Positions 29,301 to 38,068 are shown, counted from the stretch's first letter. The stretch: 64,000 nt of DNA from Pseudomonadota bacterium (GCA_021783695.1 JAJXTO010000014.1:1-64000); one strand, 5' to 3'. Numbers and translations: made by a program. Notes: generated from the letters alone by a model not told the origin.

Positions 29301-30196
29301 TGCACGCCGGCGCCCGCGGCCTTGGCGCTGAAGGTCTGGATCTGCGCGCCGAGATCGTTGACCGCCCATTGCAGACCCTGGTTGCCGAGCACCACGCTGT
29401 AGGCGGCGCGAATGGCCGCCGTGCCACTGGCAATCTGCAGTGTTCTGGACAGATTGGGCACGGCTCGCGCCGCAGTGGCCAGATCGAGCCCGGTGAGTTC
29501 CGCCTGACCGCCGGACACCAGCGGGTTGATACCGACATAGCCCTTCCACCGCAGCGTGGCTTTTTGCTCCGGGAACAGCAGACTCAGGGCGTACTGCCCG
29601 CGCGCCTTGGGCAGGGTGGACAGGTCGTTGACCTGCAGATTCAGCGGGGTCAGCCGGGTGGCGTAGGGATGGTCGCGGTTGGCGTCGGCATAACGCACCA
29701 TGCCGCCGACGATCTGCAATTGTTCGATCACCACGATTGGAATGGTGTTGGAGGGTTTGGCGGATTTGGGGCCGCGTTGCACGGCGCGCACCAGGGCGTC
29801 CCAGTTCATCGCGCCGCCCTTGGCGATGGCGACATCCACCTGCGGCTGGTCGATGCGGATGCGGTGAAACGTCCAGGCCCAACGCAACACACTGACCGGG
29901 GCGAAATCGACAAACAACCTGTCGAATCCGGCCAGCGGCACACCCTGCGGCGTACTCAGTTGCAGCTTGTCCACCGTCAGATCCAGCCGCAGCGGATCGA
30001 ACGCCACCTTGCCCACCGTCGCCCGGCTATCGAGCTGCGACTGCGCCAACCTGGGGATGTAATGCTCTGCCAGCGGGCCTACCGCGAGATAGCCCAGCGC
30101 CACATACAACACGAACAACCCGGCCAGGATCCGCACTGGCAGACTGAGAACGACGCGGCGCAGCCTTGTCCAGACGGGGTGTGCTGTGATGGACAT
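26360..30196 (-). CDS. Giant AsmA-like DUF748 envelope protein
   Basis: 1278 residues from ATG 30196 (MSITAHPVW). One N-terminal membrane anchor (about residues 20-42) precedes a long periplasmic part built of beta-rich repeats, typical of AsmA-like proteins now thought to carry lipids across the periplasm. DUF748 segments are clear (QLDSRATVGKVAFDPLRLDL near the N-terminus; the C-terminal HVNSPGAVNLPLDLAIAVL). The last 200 residues contain FAPGSAALAPPE and an OmpA-like fold pattern. The role in lipid export is inference from the superfamily. The opposite strand is open over nearly the whole gene, which is a GC-bias shadow. Confidence 0.85.
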   Translation of the reverse strand: MSITAHPVWTRLRRVVLSLPVRILAGLFVLYVALGYLAVGPLAEHYIPRLAQSQLDSRATVGKVAFDPLRLDLTVDKLQLSTPQGVPLAGFDRLFVDFAPVSVLRWAWTFHRIRIDQPQVDVAIAKGGAMNWDALVRAVQRGPKSAKPSNTIPIVVIEQLQIVGGMVRYADANRDHPYATRLTPLNLQVNDLSTLPKARGQYALSLLFPEQKATLRWKGYVGINPLVSGGQAELTGLDLATAARAVPNLSRTLQIASGTAAIRAAYSVVLGNQGLQWAVNDLGAQIQTFSAKAAGAGVQWQTLQLDKARIDGSAQTASLQGLALSGLSTASGASRMALQTAQLQGAQIAWGKRQAGFGPLRLQGIDGQIGQAGVQAASLQTQPGTVDLAKQTLQLPQATLQDMRVQALEDKEPPWLSLPTLEIDAVQADLAQHRVQLGAVQLDAANMRLKRLASGQIDLLQAMSAGAPQTSQPAAQTAPAGKATTRATAGWTVDVQRVATRLQALDYTDQSFKAPLHLQLKGATLDTAIRATLPAGGPAQIQAKDLQMQLGAMQLDSGRQPLTRWSSLQLGATQIELPGVGAPRIQAGALSVDGLHAQVDLSKDGLNWAQAFAPVSAPAAHLAASAATRKATSSPEVSLRSVTLRNVSAQLDDRAAPEPIRLDLMQGQASAQNLSLDLRKPVPLQVRFALKQGGQFNARGQIAPQPLAGSLQVRVQKLALMPFGSLLKPYVRLLLTSGTVSADGAVRLRAGKGAAPQVDYQGRAQVDNLALVEPDGRTPFLGWRKLAARGMTVGTAPLSVAISDLQAVEPYGRIVLNPDRTLNVQAILLTRSKTAAATAPAASAAHNSETPLPLALRIDRTAIENADVDFTDQSIKPDFRVRMQKLSGVINGLSDAPDSSAQIELDGQVNDYGQAKVRGQLQPFHATNATDVTLDFRNLDMASISPYSGKFAGRTIESGRLDARLEYKIQKAQMQGVNKFTITRLKLGPHVNSPGAVNLPLDLAIAVLENSDGVIDIDLPVHGDLNNPQFSYGGIIWQAIVNVLTKIVTAPFRALGALFGGSGGQPPQDVHFAPGSAALAPPEREKLLRLAEALLKRPRLELQVPPTLDTALDTAALQHATVHRQVLGKLGVTVSPDTSPGPLDLGSARTRNAINALYLDQHPTSALDALKQSLPKDDKQEHPLLHAMLTQLAKAVVIPQATLDALAQARAKAVATALTTGPKALTTARVQIGPTVQAADQAQHEVVLKLGLGTNQAAAAPAAAAASGAMPAAVLQGK

Positions 30197-30364
30197 GGGG
30201 AAACTCGTGCAATGGATGTCCTGCATTATGGCTCCACCCCGTCATGCTGCGGAACAAAGCATTTCCGGCGCCGCCAGGGGCACTGCTCCTGCGTTGTCTG
30301 TTTCAACGACAGTGCCGATACCATGGCCGTCACATCTCGCAACACTGCACAGAACACGTCACCC

Positions 30365-31642
30365 ATGACCGATCACACCCCCGCCTTCATCCAGTACGTT
30401 GGCGCCGCGCTGTTCGCCATCGCGGTCATCCACACCTTTTCGACCAAGTTTTTCGAGAGACTGGCGCACCGGCAGCCCGCGCATGCCGGGCTGTGGCATC
30501 TGCTCGGCGAGGTGGAGGTGGTGTTCGGCTTCTGGGCCATGGTGCTCATGGTGTTCCTGTTTTTTTCCCTGGGCCAGCATGACGCGGTGGCCTATCTCGA
30601 TTCGCGCAATTTCACCGAGCCACTGTTCGTGTTCGCCATCATGGTGGTCGCAGGCACCCGCCCCATCCTGCAGGTGGCCGGAGATGTGGTCAACGGGCTC
30701 AGCCGCGCCGTGCCCCTGCCCGGCGCTCTGGTGTTCTACGCCCTGGTGCTCATCGTGGTGCCGCTGCTGGGTTCGTTCATCACCGAGCCCGCGGCCATGA
30801 CCCTGGCCGCCCTGCTGCTGCGCGAGCGCATCTTCGGCGCCGCCGTGCCGCTGCGGCTGAAATACGTCACCCTGGGCGTGCTGTTCGTCAACATCTCCAT
30901 CGGCGGCACGCTAACCCATTTCGCCGCGCCGCCGGTGTTGATGGTGGCCTCGACCTGGCAGTGGGATATGGGCTTCATGTTCACGCAGTTCGGCTGGAAG
31001 GCGGCCATTGCGGTCGGCATCAACGCCCTGGCCGCCACACTGCTGTTCCGCCGCGAACTGGCTCGGTTGCGGCACGCCAAGCCGGCCGCCTCCGGGCAGG
31101 CTGCGCTGCGTGCGCCCGCCAGCGTCATCCTGGTGCACTTGCTGTTTCTGGTCGGCGTGGTGGTGTTTGCGCACCATCCCCCCGTGTTTCTGCCGCTGCT
31201 GCTGTTTTTCCTGGGATTCGTCACCGCCTACGCCCGCTATCAAGACCCGCCCATGCTCAAAGAGGGCATGCTGGTCGGGTTCTTTCTCGGCGGGCTGGTG
31301 GTGCTCGGCGGTCTGCAGCAGTGGTGGCTGCAGCCCCTGCTCACCCGCATGGATGCCACGGCGGTGTTTTTCGGCGCCACGGCGCTGACCGCCATCACCG
31401 ACAACGCCGCGCTCACCTATCTCGGCTCGCTGGTGCAGGGCTTGAGCCCGGAGTTCAAATACGCGCTGGTGGCGGGCGCGGTCAGCGGCGGCGGGCTGAC
31501 GGTCATTGCCAATGCGCCCAACCCCGCGGGCATCGCGCTGTTGCGCAGCACCTTCGACGACGGCGCGGTGCATCCGCTGGGCCTGCTGGCTGCGGCCCTC
31601 GTGCCCACCGCGGTCGCCATGAGCTGCTTTTGGCTGCTCTAA
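30365..31642 (+). CDS. Putative Na+/H+ antiporter (Na_H_antiport_3-like)
   Basis: Inner-membrane protein of 425 residues with about 11-12 hydrophobic segments. Motifs are HTFSTKFFERLAHR near the N-terminus, ISIGGTLTHFAAPPVLMVA in the middle, and TAITDNAALTYLGSLVQG plus IANAPNPAG near the end. These fit the uncharacterised antiporter family and mirror the two half-channels of the NhaD-like gene at 19730. ATG 30365 is chosen; 30323 would add 14 residues and neither start has a ribosome site. The frame open far upstream (to 26984) is a shadow of the DUF748 gene. Confidence 0.8.
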   Translation: MTDHTPAFIQYVGAALFAIAVIHTFSTKFFERLAHRQPAHAGLWHLLGEVEVVFGFWAMVLMVFLFFSLGQHDAVAYLDSRNFTEPLFVFAIMVVAGTRPILQVAGDVVNGLSRAVPLPGALVFYALVLIVVPLLGSFITEPAAMTLAALLLRERIFGAAVPLRLKYVTLGVLFVNISIGGTLTHFAAPPVLMVASTWQWDMGFMFTQFGWKAAIAVGINALAATLLFRRELARLRHAKPAASGQAALRAPASVILVHLLFLVGVVVFAHHPPVFLPLLLFFLGFVTAYARYQDPPMLKEGMLVGFFLGGLVVLGGLQQWWLQPLLTRMDATAVFFGATALTAITDNAALTYLGSLVQGLSPEFKYALVAGAVSGGGLTVIANAPNPAGIALLRSTFDDGAVHPLGLLAAALVPTAVAMSCFWLL

Positions 31643-31671
31643 TTCCAGCTCCCCCTTCCCATTCTGCAACG

Positions 31672-32580
31672 ATGACCATGCACACCACCGCGGACAACGC
31701 CGCAACCTCCGTCGCCTTTCTCGGCCTGGGCGTCATGGGCGACCCGATGGCCGGCCATCTGGCCCGCGCAGGGCACCAGGTCACGGTCTACAACCGCACG
31801 GCCAGCAAGGCACACGACTGGGTGCGGCGTCACGGCGGCGCCACAGCGCCCACCCCGCGCGAAGCCGCCGCCAAAGCGGCGTTCGTGTTTTCCTGCGTGG
31901 GCAATGACGACGACCTGCGCGCCGTGACCCTCGGCGCCGACGGCGCCTTCGCCGGCATGCGGCCGGGCGCGCTGTTCATCGACCACACCACCACCTCGGC
32001 CGACGTGGCGCGAGAACTCGGCCTTGCCGCGCGCGAACACGGACTGTGGTTCATCGACGCCCCGGTGTCCGGCGGACAGGCCGGTGCGCAAAACGGGACG
32101 CTCACGGTGATGTGCGGCGGCGATGCCCAGGCCTTCGAGCGGGCACATCCCGTCATCTCCGCCTTCGCCCGTGCGGTCACCCGTCTGGGCGACAACGGCG
32201 CCGGCCAGTTGTGCAAGATGGTGAACCAGATCGCCATCGCCGGGCTGGTGCAGAGCCTTTCGGAAGCCATTGCCTTTGGCGAGCGCGCCGGGCTGGACCT
32301 GCGCACTGTGCTGCAGGTCATTGGGAAGGGCGCGGCGCAAAGCTGGCAGATGGACAACCGCGGCCCGACCATGATCGAGGGCCGCTATGACTTCGGCTTT
32401 GCGGTGGATCTGATGCGCAAGGACTTCAGCCTCTGCCTGAACGAAGCCCGCAACAACGGCGCGCGCCTGCCCGTGCTCGCCCTGGTCGATCAGTTTTACG
32501 CGGATGTGCAGGCCGCGGGCGGCGGACGGCTCGACACCTCGTCGCTGCTCACGCGGCTGCGCGACAACATGAGCTCGTAG
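31672..32580 (+). CDS. Beta-hydroxyacid dehydrogenase (3-hydroxyisobutyrate / tartronate-semialdehyde reductase family)
   Basis: 302 residues. NAD(P)-binding GLGVMGDPMAGHLARAGH, substrate-binding DAPVSGGQAGAQNGTL and the catalytic Lys in GQLCKMVNQ are all intact. The family includes 3-hydroxyisobutyrate dehydrogenase, GlxR and succinic-semialdehyde reductases; the substrate is undetermined. It follows the antiporter by 29 bases on the same strand and ends 10 bases before the convergent EamA gene. Confidence 0.88.
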   Translation: MTMHTTADNAATSVAFLGLGVMGDPMAGHLARAGHQVTVYNRTASKAHDWVRRHGGATAPTPREAAAKAAFVFSCVGNDDDLRAVTLGADGAFAGMRPGALFIDHTTTSADVARELGLAAREHGLWFIDAPVSGGQAGAQNGTLTVMCGGDAQAFERAHPVISAFARAVTRLGDNGAGQLCKMVNQIAIAGLVQSLSEAIAFGERAGLDLRTVLQVIGKGAAQSWQMDNRGPTMIEGRYDFGFAVDLMRKDFSLCLNEARNNGARLPVLALVDQFYADVQAAGGGRLDTSSLLTRLRDNMSS

Positions 32581-32590
32581 CGAGAACGGT

Positions 32591-33439
32591 TCAGACTTTC
32601 GCCCGCATCGCCAGCAGCGCAGCGCCAACGATCAGCAGCGCGGCCAGCCCGATCCAGATGGTGAACGACCGTCCGGTGAAGACGATGAGCAGCAGGGTGG
32701 ACGCCAGCGGCGTGACATAACTCAACACCCCGATGGTGCGCGGATCGCCCAGTTTGAGTGCCCGGTCCCAAAGCAAAAACGCCCCGCCCAGCGGCCCGAG
32801 CCCCATGACGACAATCAGCAGACCATCTCGCAGGCTGAGATGCATGGCCGGTTCGAGCAGCGCATGGCAGGCCAGCGCCAGCACACCCGACACCAGGCCG
32901 AACAAGCCCAGCGCCGCGGTGGGAAACCCCCTGCCCGCCTGTGCCAGACGGCGGCTTCCCAGCGAAAACGTGGCCCACACCAGCGCCGAGGCCAGCGCCG
33001 GCAGATAGCCCCAGGCCCACGCCGCGTCCAGTGAACGTCCGCCGAGAATGGCCAGCGCCGCGCCGGCAAACCCCAACGCAGCCGCCAGCACATGCACCGG
33101 CCGCAGGTGCAAACCCGGCAGCAGCAACGGCGCCAGCACCACGATGAACAGCGGCCACAGGTAGTTCACCAGATTGGCCTGCACCGGTGGCGCATGCCGC
33201 AGGGCGATGAACAGCAGAAAGTGAAAGCCGAACAGCCCATAGATGCCCAGCGCCAGCGCGCGGCGCGACACCCGCCACAGCCGCCAGCGCCCCCAGGTGG
33301 GCACACTGCCGATGATCAACGCCAGCCCGGTGAGCGCAAACGCCGGCACATGCGACAAGGCCACGCCCAGCGTTGCCAGCGAGGCCCAGAGCGCGATGGC
33401 GCCGAGGGCGTAGAGATTGGCTTTGGCCGTGTCATTCAT
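32591..33439 (-). CDS. EamA/DMT-family exporter (YddG-like)
   Basis: Inner-membrane protein of 282 residues with ten hydrophobic segments in two EamA repeats. N-terminal ALGAIALWASLATLGVAL and ALRHAPPVQANLVNYLWPLF fit the YddG aromatic-amino-acid exporter group. Substrate is inferred only from family. It diverges from the winged-helix regulator. Confidence 0.8.
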   Translation of the reverse strand: MNDTAKANLYALGAIALWASLATLGVALSHVPAFALTGLALIIGSVPTWGRWRLWRVSRRALALGIYGLFGFHFLLFIALRHAPPVQANLVNYLWPLFIVVLAPLLLPGLHLRPVHVLAAALGFAGAALAILGGRSLDAAWAWGYLPALASALVWATFSLGSRRLAQAGRGFPTAALGLFGLVSGVLALACHALLEPAMHLSLRDGLLIVVMGLGPLGGAFLLWDRALKLGDPRTIGVLSYVTPLASTLLLIVFTGRSFTIWIGLAALLIVGAALLAMRAKV

Positions 33440-33473
33440 CCGGGTCGATGGTAGCGGGAGGTCCTGGGCTCGC

Positions 33474-33491
33474 CTGTCACACGAGCGTCAT
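33474..33491 (+). promoter_or_regulatory. PhoB-box-like direct repeat before the winged-helix gene
   Basis: CTGTCAC-ACGA-GCGTCAT: two heptamers 11 bases apart, matching 12 of 18 positions of the PhoB box CTGTCAT-AAAT-CTGTCAT. It lies 43 bases before the regulator's ATG and 35 bases from the divergent exporter start. Chance occurrence is possible. Confidence 0.35.
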
Positions 33492-33533
33492 GCCGGTCAC
33501 GCAGACTGCGCCCCATCGCGCGAAGCCTTTGCC

Positions 33534-34238
33534 ATGCAAGCGACCGTCAAACATTCCGTCCTGTCGCTGCGGTTTGCCTCAGCAGCCACCTCCAGCCAAG
33601 ACAACAACAGCCAACCAGTCGATCCAGACGAGGCGCTGCGCCGTCTGCAGGCCGACGACGCCTGGGCTGTGCTGGCCGCCAGCGGCGAGGATGTGCACGA
33701 GCTGACCAACTGGCTGATGCGCCTGCGGCACCGCGTGGGCGGACGCTTGCCTGGAGTCATCGCCCTCCTGCCCGACTGCGCCTCACCGGGCGCCATGGCC
33801 GCGCTCAAGGCCGGGGCAGACGCCCTGCTCCCAATCGACAGTCCGCCGCCACTCATCCGCGCCCAGCTCGCCCGCCTGCGCGAACGCATCGCCCCGCAGC
33901 CCGAGGGCCGCATTCGACTGCAACCGCAACTGGAACTGGACGCGCAGGATCGCAAACTCCACCTGCCGGACCGCCCGCTGCCGCCCCTGCCCGCGCAGCA
34001 GTTCCATCTGCTCTGGGCTCTGGGCACACGGGCGGGCGAGATACTGAGCGCGCAGGAGCTGCGGCTGGCGATGGACATCCCGGCGCGCGCGCACGCCGAT
34101 ACCGTGCACACCGCAGTGGCCCGCCTGCGCCGGCTTCTGCGCCCTCTCGATCTGCACCACAGGGTGCAGACCGTCCATGGCGCGGGCTACCGCTGGGCCG
34201 CAGCGGAAATGCTGCCGGGCACGTCCGCCACGGATTGA
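33534..34238 (+). CDS. Orphan OmpR/PhoB-type winged-helix regulator with degenerate receiver
   Basis: 234 residues from ATG 33534; the frame is open to 33417 but that would run into the divergent exporter gene. The C-terminal part (about residues 130-228) is a PhoB-type winged helix with LPAQQFHLLWALGTRAGEIL and the wing HRVQTVHGAGYRW. The N-terminal part (about 35-120) resembles the second half of a receiver (GVIALLPD, ALKAGADALLPID), but the acidic pocket and phosphoacceptor Asp are not visible where expected. It probably works without phosphorylation or senses another signal. No kinase gene is nearby. It sits just before the TonB/phosphoesterase region and may control it; that is inference. 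Confidence 0.8.
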   Translation: MQATVKHSVLSLRFASAATSSQDNNSQPVDPDEALRRLQADDAWAVLAASGEDVHELTNWLMRLRHRVGGRLPGVIALLPDCASPGAMAALKAGADALLPIDSPPPLIRAQLARLRERIAPQPEGRIRLQPQLELDAQDRKLHLPDRPLPPLPAQQFHLLWALGTRAGEILSAQELRLAMDIPARAHADTVHTAVARLRRLLRPLDLHHRVQTVHGAGYRWAAAEMLPGTSATD

Positions 34239-34282
34239 GCGCAGCCGAGCGGGCAGGTCAGGGCAGCAAAGAAGCCTTCTCG

Positions 34283-34298
34283 CTGTCAACCTGTCAAC
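34283..34298 (+). promoter_or_regulatory. Tandem CTGTCAAC repeat before the first TonB-receptor gene
   Basis: Two perfect copies of CTGTCAAC head to tail, in the 191-base gap between the winged-helix gene and the receptor gene. The half-site resembles a PhoB heptamer, but the 8-base period differs from the usual 11. It could be an operator for the regulator just upstream. Confidence 0.3.
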
Positions 34299-34429
34299 AT
34301 TTGCGTACATCTTTGGCCCAGCCGGACAGGATTTGGTCAGGTTCTTGCAACCCCTCGGACACATCGCGGGAATGGAATGACGGCATTCGTCAATCCACCC
34401 CGCAGATCGTCCAGAGAAAGCAAGCCGCC

Positions 34430-36769
34430 ATGTCCCGCCATCGACCCGCCTTCAAACAAACGCGCCTCACCCAGTCCATCCTGGCCGCACTGCTCGCCCT
34501 GCCCTTTGCCGCAGCCCACGCACAGACCACCCCGGAAAGTCTGGGGACGGTGCAGGCCGGCGGGCAAGGCGGCAGTGGCCAGACCGCAGCCGAGCGTGAA
34601 AAAGCCAAACAGGAAAGCGCACCGCACCAGGCCATTACTCAAGGCTCGCTGGTGGCAACTCAACCTCAGTCGATCATCAGCCAGCATGTCATCGCGAACA
34701 CAAACAGTTCGGCTGCCAGCTACACGGACATCATCAACATTGCTCCGAGTGTGGTCAGTGTTGACCCTAACGGACCTGGCTTGATGGAGTCGCAAGGCGG
34801 GCCGACCATTCGCGGCTTCCAGGACGGCCAATACAACGTGACCTTCGACGGGATTCCCTGGGGCGACTCAAACGACTTTACCCACCACTCAACTTCATAC
34901 TTCATGCCGCAGGATATCGGTCAGATTATCGTTGATCGCGGCCCCGGTGACGCCAGCAATATCGGTCCCGCCACCTTTGGCGGTACCGTGAAGGTGGATT
35001 CCAAAGAGCCGTTGGACAAACCGACAACGCAGCTTTATGGAACCTTTGGCAGTTTCAACACCAAACTGCTAGGCGCCGAGTTCGATACTGGCGTGATGAA
35101 AAACTATGGCGACCTGCGCGCCTTTTTCGACTATAGACAACTCAAGAGCGACGGCTACCTCACCGGAACAGGACTGCGCCGCCAGAACTTGTTCTTCAAA
35201 GCCGAGAAACCAGTGGGCGACGGATCATTATTGACTTTCGTAGCGATGAAGAACGATCTGACCCAGCATTTTTCACTGGGCGCGACATCGTTCCCCTATG
35301 TTGATGCCAATGGCGGCACGAGTTCCTTGCCGGGACAGATTCAAATCTTCGGCCCCGATTATGGGATGAACAACAACCCGCAGAGCCAAGCCTTCAGCGG
35401 CTACAACTACGACAGCATTTCCACGGATTTCGAATATCTGGGCATCAAGACCGCCATCGGGCAAGTACAGGTGGACAACAAGGTTTACACCTACGGCTAT
35501 TACCACAACGGCTATAACGGCCTTGATCCAAATGGCGGCAATTACAGCTACGGCACGCTGAACGGCCCCTCTGGTTCGGCAGGTGACGGAACCTTCCCTG
35601 CAGGCGCGGCCACCACAGATGGCACCGTCAACGGGTCGAACAACGTCCCCGGCCAAAAAATGGAGATGAACTATCGCTCATGGGGAGATGTTCTGCGCAT
35701 GTCGCAGAAGATGGGCCCTGGCACTCTGAAATATGGTCTTTGGGCTGATCACCAAAGCAACGACCGCTATCAGTACGAGATCGACTGGACCAACGGCGGG
35801 GGATACAACGCCGCCACCGCATTGGCAGCCACCGACCGTCTGATGCACGACACCTTGGTGCAGGCGCAGCCTTACATCGAATACGCTTGGAAGCTCACGA
35901 CCAATCTCACCGTCACGCCGGGGCTGAAGTACGCCTATTTCCGCCGCACCATCGATGCACCGGTGAATCAGAAGACAAATCAGCCACTGAACTACGAACA
36001 GAGTTGGGGCAAGGCATTGCCCGCTGTGGACGTGCATTACGCCATCGCGCCCAACTGGAGCGCCTATTTCCAGGCAGCGAAAGGCTTCCTGGCGCCGAAC
36101 CTGAACGTGTTTTATGTCGCCAACCCCAGTATCAGCGACCAAAATCTTGCGCCGGAAGAAACCACAAACTTTCAGCTCGGCACGACATGGAAGACGAGAC
36201 GCCTGACCATTTCCGGGGATTTGTACTCCATCGACTTCAGCAATCAGGTGCAAAAGAAGACGGTTGCTGGCAACACAATTTTCTACAACCAAGGTGGAAC
36301 AAAGTACAAGGGTGTTGAAGGCGAGGCGACCTATTACGTCGGCAGCGGAGTAAGCGTGTATGGCAATGCCACATACAACAGCGCCAAAGTTGACTCTTCT
36401 GGCTTGCAAGTTGCGGGTGTGCCCAAGACCACTGCCGCTTTGGGTTTGATCTACAACCGCGGCGCGTGGTATGCGTCAGCCGTGACCAAGTTCATTGGAT
36501 CACGCTCGGGAGACGTCACCGGCACATCTCCAGGCAGTACTGAGCTTTATCCGCTCAAAAGCTACAGCGTGACCAACCTGGCGCTGAATTACACCATCCA
36601 AAATGCAGACATACTGCCCCACGGCACCAAGATCGGCGTACAGGTCTTTAACGTGTTCAACAACAACAGTCTTTCCGCTCTGGCGGGTTACACCGCCAAC
36701 AATGTTCCGTTGTTTTGGACAGTAGCCGGCCGCAGCGTCATGGTGAATTTTTCTGTGCCGTTCCAATAA
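34430..36769 (+). CDS. TonB-dependent outer-membrane receptor 1
   Basis: 779 residues. The signal peptide ends at AAAHA-QTTP (about residue 31). The mature start holds ESLGTVQAGGQG, then a plug domain (about 80-210, with GPTIRGFQDGQYNVTFDGI) and a beta-barrel ending in VMVNFSVPFQ with the C-terminal aromatic residue needed for insertion. ATG 34430 is chosen because it gives a normal signal peptide; the frame is open to 34235. Ligand unknown. It directly precedes exbB-exbD-tonB and an ABC importer, so substrate, energy and inner-membrane transport are encoded together. The DNA is slightly less GC-rich than its neighbours. Confidence 0.92.
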   Translation: MSRHRPAFKQTRLTQSILAALLALPFAAAHAQTTPESLGTVQAGGQGGSGQTAAEREKAKQESAPHQAITQGSLVATQPQSIISQHVIANTNSSAASYTDIINIAPSVVSVDPNGPGLMESQGGPTIRGFQDGQYNVTFDGIPWGDSNDFTHHSTSYFMPQDIGQIIVDRGPGDASNIGPATFGGTVKVDSKEPLDKPTTQLYGTFGSFNTKLLGAEFDTGVMKNYGDLRAFFDYRQLKSDGYLTGTGLRRQNLFFKAEKPVGDGSLLTFVAMKNDLTQHFSLGATSFPYVDANGGTSSLPGQIQIFGPDYGMNNNPQSQAFSGYNYDSISTDFEYLGIKTAIGQVQVDNKVYTYGYYHNGYNGLDPNGGNYSYGTLNGPSGSAGDGTFPAGAATTDGTVNGSNNVPGQKMEMNYRSWGDVLRMSQKMGPGTLKYGLWADHQSNDRYQYEIDWTNGGGYNAATALAATDRLMHDTLVQAQPYIEYAWKLTTNLTVTPGLKYAYFRRTIDAPVNQKTNQPLNYEQSWGKALPAVDVHYAIAPNWSAYFQAAKGFLAPNLNVFYVANPSISDQNLAPEETTNFQLGTTWKTRRLTISGDLYSIDFSNQVQKKTVAGNTIFYNQGGTKYKGVEGEATYYVGSGVSVYGNATYNSAKVDSSGLQVAGVPKTTAALGLIYNRGAWYASAVTKFIGSRSGDVTGTSPGSTELYPLKSYSVTNLALNYTIQNADILPHGTKIGVQVFNVFNNNSLSALAGYTANNVPLFWTVAGRSVMVNFSVPFQ

Positions 36770-36782
36770 TCAAGCTGTGCGC

Positions 36783-36813
36783 CTGGGCTTCGCGACACTG
36801 TCACGAAGCCCAG
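36783..36813 (+). promoter_or_regulatory. Stem-loop between receptor 1 and exbB
   Basis: CTGGGCTTCG (36783-36792) pairs perfectly with 36804-36813 around an 11-base loop. No T-tract follows, so it is more likely a partial terminator or an mRNA-stabilising hairpin than a full stop. Confidence 0.6.
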
Positions 36814-36852
36814 TTAGCGTGAGCGATTCGCTTTCCCCCCTGGAGTTCAATC

Positions 36853-37569
36853 ATGTCGTTCGACACCATCACCCACCTCGCCCAGACCTCGGGCGGGATC
36901 ATCTACATCATGGCGCTGCTGCTGTTCGTGGCGCTGGCCGTCAGCGTCGAGCGCTTCTGGGCGATTTCGCGCATGCTGGCTTCGGCCAAGGGCTGGATTC
37001 GTGAACTCAAAAGCCACGCGCATGTGGACGTGAAACAGCTCAAGAGCAAGGTGGAAGAGGACGTCCAGTCACCAGCCGCGCAGGTCGTCGCCGTCGCTTT
37101 GCAACACGACCTGACCGACTCGCTCGACCACTTCACCGACCGTCTGGAGGAGGCGGTGATGGATCAGGCGCCGCGCATCGACCGCGGGCTGTGGATGCTC
37201 GACACCATCGTCACCCTCGCGCCGCTGCTGGGGCTGCTGGGCACCATTATCGGCATGTTCAACACCTTTTCCGCGCTGTCCAATCCGGGGGCGGCAACGC
37301 AGGCGGTCACTGGCGGAGTGGGCGAGGCCCTGCTGGCCACTGCCGCAGGGCTGTTCATCGCGGTACTCGGACTGGTGGCGTTCAACGCGCTGAACCAGCG
37401 CGTGCGTCTGGTGATGCACCAGCTCGAGCGCATCAAGCTCATGCTGTCCAACCGCATGTATCCCCACTACCGCGAAGGTGGCGTGCGCCCGGTGGTGGTG
37501 ACGCAGAACGGACAGGCCGTGCGCCCGGCGGCGCAGCCTTCCACCGTGCTGCAGCAGAAGATGGCCTGA
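36853..37569 (+). CDS. exbB: ExbB/TolQ-family proton-channel protein
   Basis: Pentameric inner-membrane stator that, with ExbD, uses proton flow to energise TonB. 238 residues with three membrane segments: about 15-35, 110-135 and 155-178. It has the conserved LAPLLGLLGTIIGMFNTF and GVGEALLATAAGLFIAV. A CTGGAG ribosome site lies before the ATG. Confidence 0.93.
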   Translation: MSFDTITHLAQTSGGIIYIMALLLFVALAVSVERFWAISRMLASAKGWIRELKSHAHVDVKQLKSKVEEDVQSPAAQVVAVALQHDLTDSLDHFTDRLEEAVMDQAPRIDRGLWMLDTIVTLAPLLGLLGTIIGMFNTFSALSNPGAATQAVTGGVGEALLATAAGLFIAVLGLVAFNALNQRVRLVMHQLERIKLMLSNRMYPHYREGGVRPVVVTQNGQAVRPAAQPSTVLQQKMA

Positions 37570-37594
37570 GCCAGTTGTCGCATCTCTCCAGTTC

Positions 37595-37651
37595 GCGTGC
37601 GCTGGAGCTCGCACGCTTGCGCTGCGGCGTCACTGCCGCGGCCTTTTTTTT
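37595..37651 (+). terminator. Two hairpins and a T8 tract between exbB and exbD
   Basis: GCGTGCG (37595-37601) pairs with CGCACGC (37610-37616). A second short stem GCGGC/GCCGC (37624-37628 with 37635-37639) is followed by eight T (37644-37651), ending nine bases before the exbD ATG. This resembles an intrinsic terminator or attenuator inside an operon and could keep exbD-tonB expression below exbB. Confidence 0.55.
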
Positions 37652-37660
37652 CGACCACTC

Positions 37661-38068
37661 ATGAAGTACTTCGAAGCCAAGAAAGCCCGCATCGAGATCA
37701 TCCCGATGATCGACATCATGTTTTTCCTGCTGGTGTTTTTCATCATGGTCACGCTGCACATGATTCCCGACGCCGGCATCACCTCGCGGCTCCCCACCAG
37801 CAGCACCGCGCAGAGCATGCCCAAGCCGCAGATCACCCTGGCGGTGGACAAGACCGGTGCCATCCACGTCGACGGCAAGGTGCTGGCGCCGCAGCAGCTC
37901 ACCGCCCTGCTCAAGAGCAAGCCCAATACCGATGAACTGCAGGTCACCATCGCTGGGGAGGAAGACGTTTCGCTGCAGCAACTCCTGTCGGTCATGGACG
38001 CCTGCCGCGTGGCCGGGGTCACCAAAATCGGCCTCGCGGCCCGGCAGGGTGGAGGCAGCGGGCAATGA
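37661..38068 (+). CDS. exbD: ExbD/TolR-family protein
   Basis: 135 residues. One N-terminal membrane segment carries the essential proton-carrying Asp in IPMIDIMFFLLVFFIM. The periplasmic domain follows, with LAVDKTGAIHVDGK. It overlaps tonB by 4 bases (ATGA). Confidence 0.93.
   Translation: MKYFEAKKARIEIIPMIDIMFFLLVFFIMVTLHMIPDAGITSRLPTSSTAQSMPKPQITLAVDKTGAIHVDGKVLAPQQLTALLKSKPNTDELQVTIAGEEDVSLQQLLSVMDACRVAGVTKIGLAARQGGGSGQ

Noticed and set aside
26984-30364. Very long plus-strand open frame opposite the DUF748 gene, running in frame into the antiporter
   Set aside because: It mirrors the real gene's codon bias in high-GC DNA and has low-complexity composition; the antiporter family starts near 30365.
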